Part shown: piece after piece, positions 57,236 to 64,000 of the stretch | Layout: each line of letters opens with the position of its first letter | Position numbering within the stretch: the stretch's first letter is position 1 | DNA from: Lingula anatina | Lineage: Eukaryota > Brachiopoda > Lingulata > Lingulida > Lingulidae | Reading direction: 5' to 3' | Assembly (NCBI RefSeq): GCF_001039355.2 | Contig: NW_019775236.1 | Span: forward strand, 6,130-70,129 | DNA length: 64,000 bases | Notes under the pieces: model-generated | The model's input: only the letters and a program-made list of their open reading frames with translations | The model's database searches: none | Told to the model about the DNA's origin: nothing | Position numbers and translations under genes: made by a program

Positions 57236-60200
57236 CCAGTCAACTTTGACACCTTATTAAATATTGTGATAAAACGTGTACATAGCTTTGTAAATACAAT
57301 GTGAATACTGTGTTTAGTTTTACAATCAGTATTACTTTACTTTGTGACTGAAGGACGCAATCAGGAGCGCAGAGGAGTGCGCAAAGCTTGCCTTACTAAA
57401 AAGTTCCCCACTCTTGCAAATTAATAGTGAAAATCGGGGAAGTGTCAAAAACACTTTTTCCTGAAGGTTTTTTTTTATTCGCCCAATCAACAGGCATAAC
57501 CAGTTCAGATTGGAGACATTCGTGCCAAAAATAATAACGTTGGCTTCCAGTGGACTAAAATAACACCGTTGAAAATAATTTAGTGAGCTTCTATCTCCCG
57601 CGTGGTTAATTAAGACACAACTTGTCACATACCAGAGGGAAAAGGTCGTGCACTGACAGCACCACAACGTTCGTGTCTCACAGCCATTATACTACTAAGC
57701 GAGCCAACCTGACGACAAACAGCTGAGCAGGTAGACCACGGTTCTTGATTATATATCGAATGACAAACAATCGTTAAGCCGGACATTAAACTGTATTAAT
57801 GGCAGCATGGATATTGCCCCACTGTCTTGCGCACGTTGCTGTATTTCATACAAGAACAAGGGTGTGTGTGTGAACTGTGTTTTATTGTTGCGTTTGTAGT
57901 TTAGAAAAGGACGGATTTTGAAAATGTGGTCATTCGCTTATAATATATTATACAGGACTGAATGATACCTGTCAGCCATCAATGATTTTGATATCTAAAG
58001 TCGTCTTCCTGTTTAATCACAGCTGTCATCTCTTTATCATACTGTCATTAATTACAAAGCGGATTATTTTTGCACTGTTCATTTTTGCTTTCAATCTAAT
58101 TTATGAAAATAAAAGAGGAAAGAGATGCCACAGTGCATGCTATTTTGCTTTAATGAATTTATACAGTTGTGTTTATTTTAAAGTTCTTTTATTCTACTTC
58201 CGCTTATGGACAATATATAATGGAACTTTGTAATTGTAGGCCTACTTCTGAGCCTGGCAATGTTGACACGATTTTGATATAAAAGAAAACTGCCATCACG
58301 TTGGTCAGGGCGAAGGTATAGAACGTCCGACTTCTAACCCAGCTGTTTTTCACGTTTCAATTTTGGAAACTTCACAAAGCAAGTGAACCCATCAAACTGT
58401 CGCGACTATACAGGGGCTGCTGTTTTACGACCTGGTACTTTTTTTCTTCCTGATATTTTCTACGCATTGCCGCTTTATCAATTTTCTTCCACAAAAGACG
58501 CGAGACGTTGACTTTTTAAGAGATATGCTCCCGTAAACTTCCTACTTATATTTTTTTACTCAAGGTTTATTTGGCTAGACGCTAGACAATCCGTCGTCAC
58601 AAACCCCCACTTTATGTCGCCTGCTATAGATATGCATGCATAATCACTGCAAAATGGCCAGAAAAAATTGATTTTGTCTCTACAAACCATTTACTGCTTC
58701 TGACTGGCTTTTGAAAATATGCAAATCTCTACCAGAGGACCTGTATAGTTGTATAAGTATGATGAAAAGACGATATTCACGTAAGGGTGTTTATATCGTG
58801 TGCAACAGTAAGACCATTCTCCCTAGCGGCGGAATGGTAGTGAAGTCTGCTTCCAGCAAGATAACATGAGGTGTGTGTGTGTGTGTGTGTGTTGGGGGGG
58901 GGGGAGTATTTAGGGCGATGATTATCCTTAGTGTCTGTAGCATAAAGCGCCTTCAATCTAATTTTTAATACAACAATTAGTACGTTTTACAATATGCTAC
59001 TTTACCCGACCTATCTTAAGCTAGAATCAATTTTATAGATTAACAAAATCTGGCGAAAGGGAAACTAAGTTAAACGATGCGATGTTTTGTGCGCTGATGC
59101 ATTGGTGTTACTATAATACTGTTACACAGCTTGTTTCGGGTCAGGATAGGGAAATATTAGCACAAGATTTTTGCAGAGTACGCAAAGTAGAGATTTTTTT
59201 TGTTGCGTTATGTTTTTCTGTGTTATGAGTCAATCATCTCCAGACAAAGCATACAATTTTATTACTTTCTGGACAACGGTTTACTTGTAAAAACTACACA
59301 GACATATTACTATGGCGTATTTAATGAAAATGCCGATTATTTTTTCGAAACCACAGATGGTCATTTTGGTTACTCGAGTGGGACGGTGAACACGTTAGCA
59401 TCAAAAATGGATCATATCTGTTTCTTTTAATGGGGACAGGACGCAGTGTATCATGTTACTGTTGTGTCATAGCTAGTTATGTTTTCGTTCCAGGTACATG
59501 CAGATAGATGTTCTTTTAACGATTGTACTAAGAGAGCCAGCTGAAATTTAAACATCAGGGCAGTATTATTTATGAGGCGGACTCGCGGCTTCTGATAACA
59601 AAAAAGAACAGAGAGCGGCTGGACTCGCCGGACTCACTTTGCTATAGGCAGCGACTGAGTTGGTTCCTTTTTTTTTTACCTTGCTCCTAGAAATACACTG
59701 TGGTAGAAAAACTCTTTCGAGATAAACAAGACTACATAGAATATATAAGATGCCTCTTACGAACTTATCTACAAAATTAGTTTTCTACAAATGCGGCATG
59801 AAATCCATTGTAAAATGGTCAGCCAGTGGTGGTTGTGAGACACATCCAGAAATACTATGAGATGGAACTGAAAATGCGAGGATGTTAAATTTTATTTCAT
59901 GTAGTTTTTAGTTATTATAAAGTTACTACGTGTACCATTATTACGGGGGTGTGTGTAGTATTGTCTTGCAATCAGCGTACAGAATCATGATGTTATTTGG
60001 TGCTGTTTTATAGAACCAGGGATCCATAAAGACGCGCTCAAATAGTGTCTCCTTGTATTTTCAAGGGCGTGTATATGTAGTTTTAATTCAACATTCGCTG
60101 GCGTTTTGATGTAGTACCTGTTATCCACCCACGTCGGTGGCGGGATATCTTGTCCTATTGTTTATGAACACTTTACTTAGTGAAGAACAATACAGAAAAG

Positions 60201-63200
60201 AAAGAAACAATTTACTGTCGTGGTGAATATACATATTATAATCCATATTTATAGCAAACATTCTCAAGACCCACCCAAAGAACCATTTCAATCATGGGCT
60301 ATATATCCAGGAAACGAGAAAAACGTGCATGGATTTAGGGTTAAACTCTTCAGATAATGTGAGGGTATTTATTTCTTGGTGGGGCATTCTCATGCGTCAG
60401 TAAATGACAATGAAATTACAGTGGCAGTCCCTAAAATAATCGTATAAGTTTCTCTTAATATCCGCGTTTCATCCAGGCTTCTGTCTTACGTTCGGGCACC
60501 CCACCCAAGTTGGCGGGCAAGCCCTACGATAGCATCAGATTGAGAGACGATACGACATCTAATAATAAGGTGGATCTACAAGACAGAATGAGTTAATCAT
60601 ATACTTTAACTTGTCGAGGCGAAAAAGTAATAGTAATTATTTTGATTGGCACATCAACGAAAATGCGAGATGCGGAATTAAGTTTCTTTGTAAGCACACA
60701 ACACAATGAATACTACGATAGGTTCTAATGCAAAAACTAGTAGCGCGCGTGCTTTTGAGATAATTCAACAACATAGATGTAAGCACTCTTATCTTACAAT
60801 ACCGATCTTATCGTTTCTAATTGGAAAATCGCCATTATATCTTAACGTCTATAAACGGCAGCGATGCCATCTTTCATTTTGTTTCATTGTTCACTCTTAA
60901 CTATATACAAAAACATCCATTCAAAACAATTGATATCTTAAACACGTCTGATAATTTTCTGAGGTTGTCTCAAACAGTTTCCAGGGGTTGCTTTTGATGG
61001 AAGACAAATACACACAGCAAATAGGCCATAGATTTGCTTATGTACCTTAGCGACTGGAAGCTCTAATTTGTTCGCTATTATAAGTGTATCAATGCGACAT
61101 CAGCTGAAGGGCACCCAATCCTCGTCATGGCATATTGCACGCACGCGTCCAGTTGCGTGATATGGTATCATTGGCTATTGACTAACTGTAAATCAACGTT
61201 CAGGTTCAATGAGTGCACGCAATTTTGCTTTTCTTTCTTTCTTTTTTATGTTGGAGGAGGGTGTGTGTGAGAGAGATTTGTAACTTACCAATTACACACT
61301 GTATAAAACTATACTGCTCCAACCTATGATCGTTTAAGAATTTGTAGTTTATACGTTCACTTATTGGGTAGGAGTGTGACTTTATAATTTGTGAATGATC
61401 TCGTATTTATTATTGATGAAAAAGAAATAGCGTACATATAGAAGTGAGTTGATATTACCCGGTCGCCATCTTAGAGAAAGATCGACTGCTTCCACAATTT
61501 TGAAATATCTGAGGTTAACGCAACTCTAGGTGAAGATGAAAGTGCACACGTGCGTGCGTGCGCGCGTGCGTATGACGGGGCGGCAGTGGGAAACACACGC
61601 AATGTTAAGTAGGGATCGATTTAAATAAAAATTCACACGAAAAGTTGGCATTTAATTGCCCTGTGCTGTGTGAATGATCTAGATTAAGGGCACCGTCCTT
61701 TGTAAATCTTAAAGATACTGATTGAAAAAGAAAAAAGAAAAAATATTCAATTCTTCAAATTTTTTCACTTACTATACAAAATAATAACTAATGACTAAAC
61801 ACTAAAGTACGAGTGGAAGAATTGTTCTGTTATAGGTTTTATACCTTGATTTTTAACGCTGTGATACCAGATGCTCTTTAATGTCTACATTCCGAGATAT
61901 CAGGACATGCGATTTCCAGGTATTTGTAGCTCGCGTAAAATGACTTATATTCCTCAGCAATTTACCGGTGATTTTCGGCATATCACAAATGGAACTTATA
62001 TGTCTACTTGCCATAAAAAATTTGACTTCATCAAAAATTATTCCAAAACGCGACAGGCAAGCAGAAGGCGGTTCACCCTTTTATTGAAAGTGGGTGGGGA
62101 ATGTTAAGGGTGTACCCCCTCCCCTCCGTAAGAAATGCCTTACTCCATGGAGGTTGTCCATACTCATCAGGCTCCCGTATGCAAATACCACAAGTCTAGT
62201 ACTGCCTACATCTCAAGTTGTCTGCAAACAAACTCAACAATCAAATCTCGAATTATCAGTTGACTTTTCCCTCCAATGTGTTTGTATGAAGATTTGTGGC
62301 ATTTGCTGAGGACTTAAGAGGTATAAATGATAGGGATATTGCAGAATCAACATTTGTTCATGAAATGAAGATCTCATTAGTCTACCTGCATGGCAGAAGA
62401 ATCACAGACTGCTATCATTAATGTTTGCCCAATTTTCCCTCCAACCCTCCTCATAAATCCACTCGGCTGACATGTGTGACTCCAGTACGTCGGCTGCAGT
62501 GCTTGAACGCAGCTCTGTCCTTAGAAGAACGCATAGGAATCCATCCATAATATTTGTGCATGCCAGAAGTGTCGAGCAGCACTGGCACCGTGGCACCACC
62601 AACACGGGGCATTCTAGAGATAACCACCCTCCCCGGCTGATGCCTTCCCAGAGATTTACTACGCTGAGAGACAAGTAATTAGCTTTCTTCCTTCGATGAC
62701 TAAACCAAAGAAAATTCTATATAATCTACCTCCGTAGATCATAGCATCGTCCAAGGGTTATTCAACCTCTATAAAAAAAACCCTTCCCACGCTAGCCTGC
62801 CCACTGAGACAAATAATCGTTACTTATTGTTACTGTAGGTCTGATCATGACGGATGACAGTTATTGTAATTTTACCAACGACTTGTCTAGATTGAATGTT
62901 ACAATAGGCAACCAGTCTGGCTTATAATATTGGTGAGAAAAATGACAGTGACTCGTTGATCTTTTTAAGATTTCGCAGGTGAAGGAGACAAGATTATTAC
63001 CTTAAGATGAAAAATGAACTGAGACAGGCGCCATGGGTTTTGATTTTTAATAATATGATATTACAATGCGATGAAACCAAAGTACAATTGCAGGTCACGG
63101 AGCCAGTGTGTTGTTTGCGTGTGTGCGCATACACGTGTGGGAGAGAGAAAGAATGACGTTATGTTTGCGTCCTAGAAAAAGAATGAAAAGCTGACCAGTT

Positions 63201-64000
63201 CGTCTCCTCCCTTTAAAACTTTTTCCATCCATTTCTACGCTTTTCACAAACGAACTACAGTTGGTCTCATAAGTTAATGTTTGCTACATATCTCAAAGAA
63301 GTCAAGACAACAGATGAAAGTTAAACATAAATTTAATTTCACAATTCCACAAAGTTATTGGAATTAAAGAGCTAGACATTAACGAAGACTAGCTATAAGT
63401 AGGTATTAAAGTATAATATGAACCACCTGATTTTACAAGTATTAACAGTTTTCTTACAAAACATTCAGGTGTAAACAATAAGATGTCATAATAAGAGTTT
63501 AATGATTGACAAACTGGCAAAATGCTTTGTTTATCAATTTATTACTAGAAAATACAAAACGACAGTGATTACTTTGTGCACTAAATAAAACAAGAAGGCG
63601 CTGTCACATTAGAAAAGTAGACAGCTTGTATCAACCCTCAGAGAATGACATCAATAATACCCATTAGCACTTTTTGATGAAAAATGTTTTAGGAATTATC
63701 ACAGAATGAATCCATATGACAACCTGCAGCAGCAATATGTATATATCTATCTATATATACGTTTTATGTATATATTGCACGTAAATAATCCAAATCTCTT
63801 GACAAACCAGTTCAGTGGAAGGTCTTTCCTCAGCTTACTCTGTTTTACTGCACACTCCTGTAGACATGGTGTAAGAATTGCCTGTTTGTCTCTTGGTCTG
63901 TCAATCTATTTATTGAAAGTTACACCCTTCCTCTATCATCTATGTGCCTAAAATAAAATAACAATAATAATAATAATAATAATCATAGACGTAAGAATAT
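57236..64000. other. Downstream of gremlin, no supported gene
   Basis: No exon of a family I know. Tracts seen: (GT)n plus G-run at 58871-58904, a GTGCGTGC tract at 61548-61570 and (AATA)n at 63956-63985. Remaining open frames (for example 59200-59430, 61871-62107, 62402-62674) lack motifs and splice context. By analogy with vertebrates, the gene-free flank may hold gremlin enhancers; the sequence does not show it. Confidence 0.5.

Noticed and set aside
62402-62674. 90-codon minus-strand frame, cysteine-containing
   Set aside because: No domain order, no splice context, and an overlapping frame on the other strand of similar length.
1-64000. CRISPR arrays, operons, phage or bacterial islands
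   Set aside because: No regularly spaced repeats with unique spacers and no compact gene clusters. The tandem arrays here are contiguous satellites in animal DNA.

Overview
This is a window of animal nuclear DNA, AT-rich by eye, with short coding exons, GT-AG introns, many microsatellites, MITE-like elements and one 748-base assembly gap. The gene set fits a marine invertebrate: a peripherin-type tetraspanin, a family-92 glycosyltransferase, gremlin, SART1, TMA16 and a nuclear tRNA-Asn(GTT). I lean towards a non-vertebrate deuterostome such as a hemichordate, but the sequence alone does not prove this. There are no CRISPR arrays, operons or bacterial features.

Layout. 0-10 kb: mostly non-coding, with a strong hairpin at 120-190, a doubtful minus-strand gene (2699-4383), a dispersed repeat copy (5928-6663), a perfect palindrome followed by a 158-bp repeat block (8016-8590), and a 338-bp tandem array (8971-10350). 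10.7-16.4 kb: the last six exons of a phytanoyl-CoA dioxygenase family gene, with a decayed Tc1/mariner copy and the gap in its last intron. 18.2-23.0 kb: a head-to-head pair, a COX16-like gene (minus) and TMA16 (plus). 23.1-25.5 kb: a hAT-like element with a ZNF862-type zinc-finger ORF. 25.5-30.0 kb: the 5' half of SART1 (minus). TMA16 and SART1 converge on this 2.5-kb stretch and both lack their 3' coding exons. 30.3 kb: tRNA-Asn, followed by a decayed LINE. 32.3-34.3 kb: a two-exon GT92-like gene (plus). 34.8-37.9 kb: a five-exon peripherin/ROM1-like tetraspanin (minus), head-to-head with a small unknown ORF (38254-38535) across a promoter carrying a perfect CRE. 38.5-51 kb: non-coding, with a second dispersed repeat copy, a 57-bp tandem repeat and several MITE-like elements. 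51.6 kb: an intronless two-ankyrin protein resembling PPP1R27. 56.6 kb: an intronless gremlin CDS, then about 6.8 kb without a recognisable gene.

The genes do not form one pathway. COX16 (cytochrome oxidase assembly), TMA16 (60S biogenesis) and SART1 (tri-snRNP) are housekeeping. The tetraspanin (photoreceptor-type membrane), GT92 enzyme (glycan synthesis), ankyrin protein (possible PP1 docking) and gremlin (BMP antagonism) are more specialised. The least ordinary items are the tetraspanin's lysine-rich repeat tail and missing dimerisation cysteine, the altered metal-binding site of the GT92 protein, the missing 3' ends of two convergent genes, and several short inverted-repeat elements, two of them with exact flanking direct repeats.
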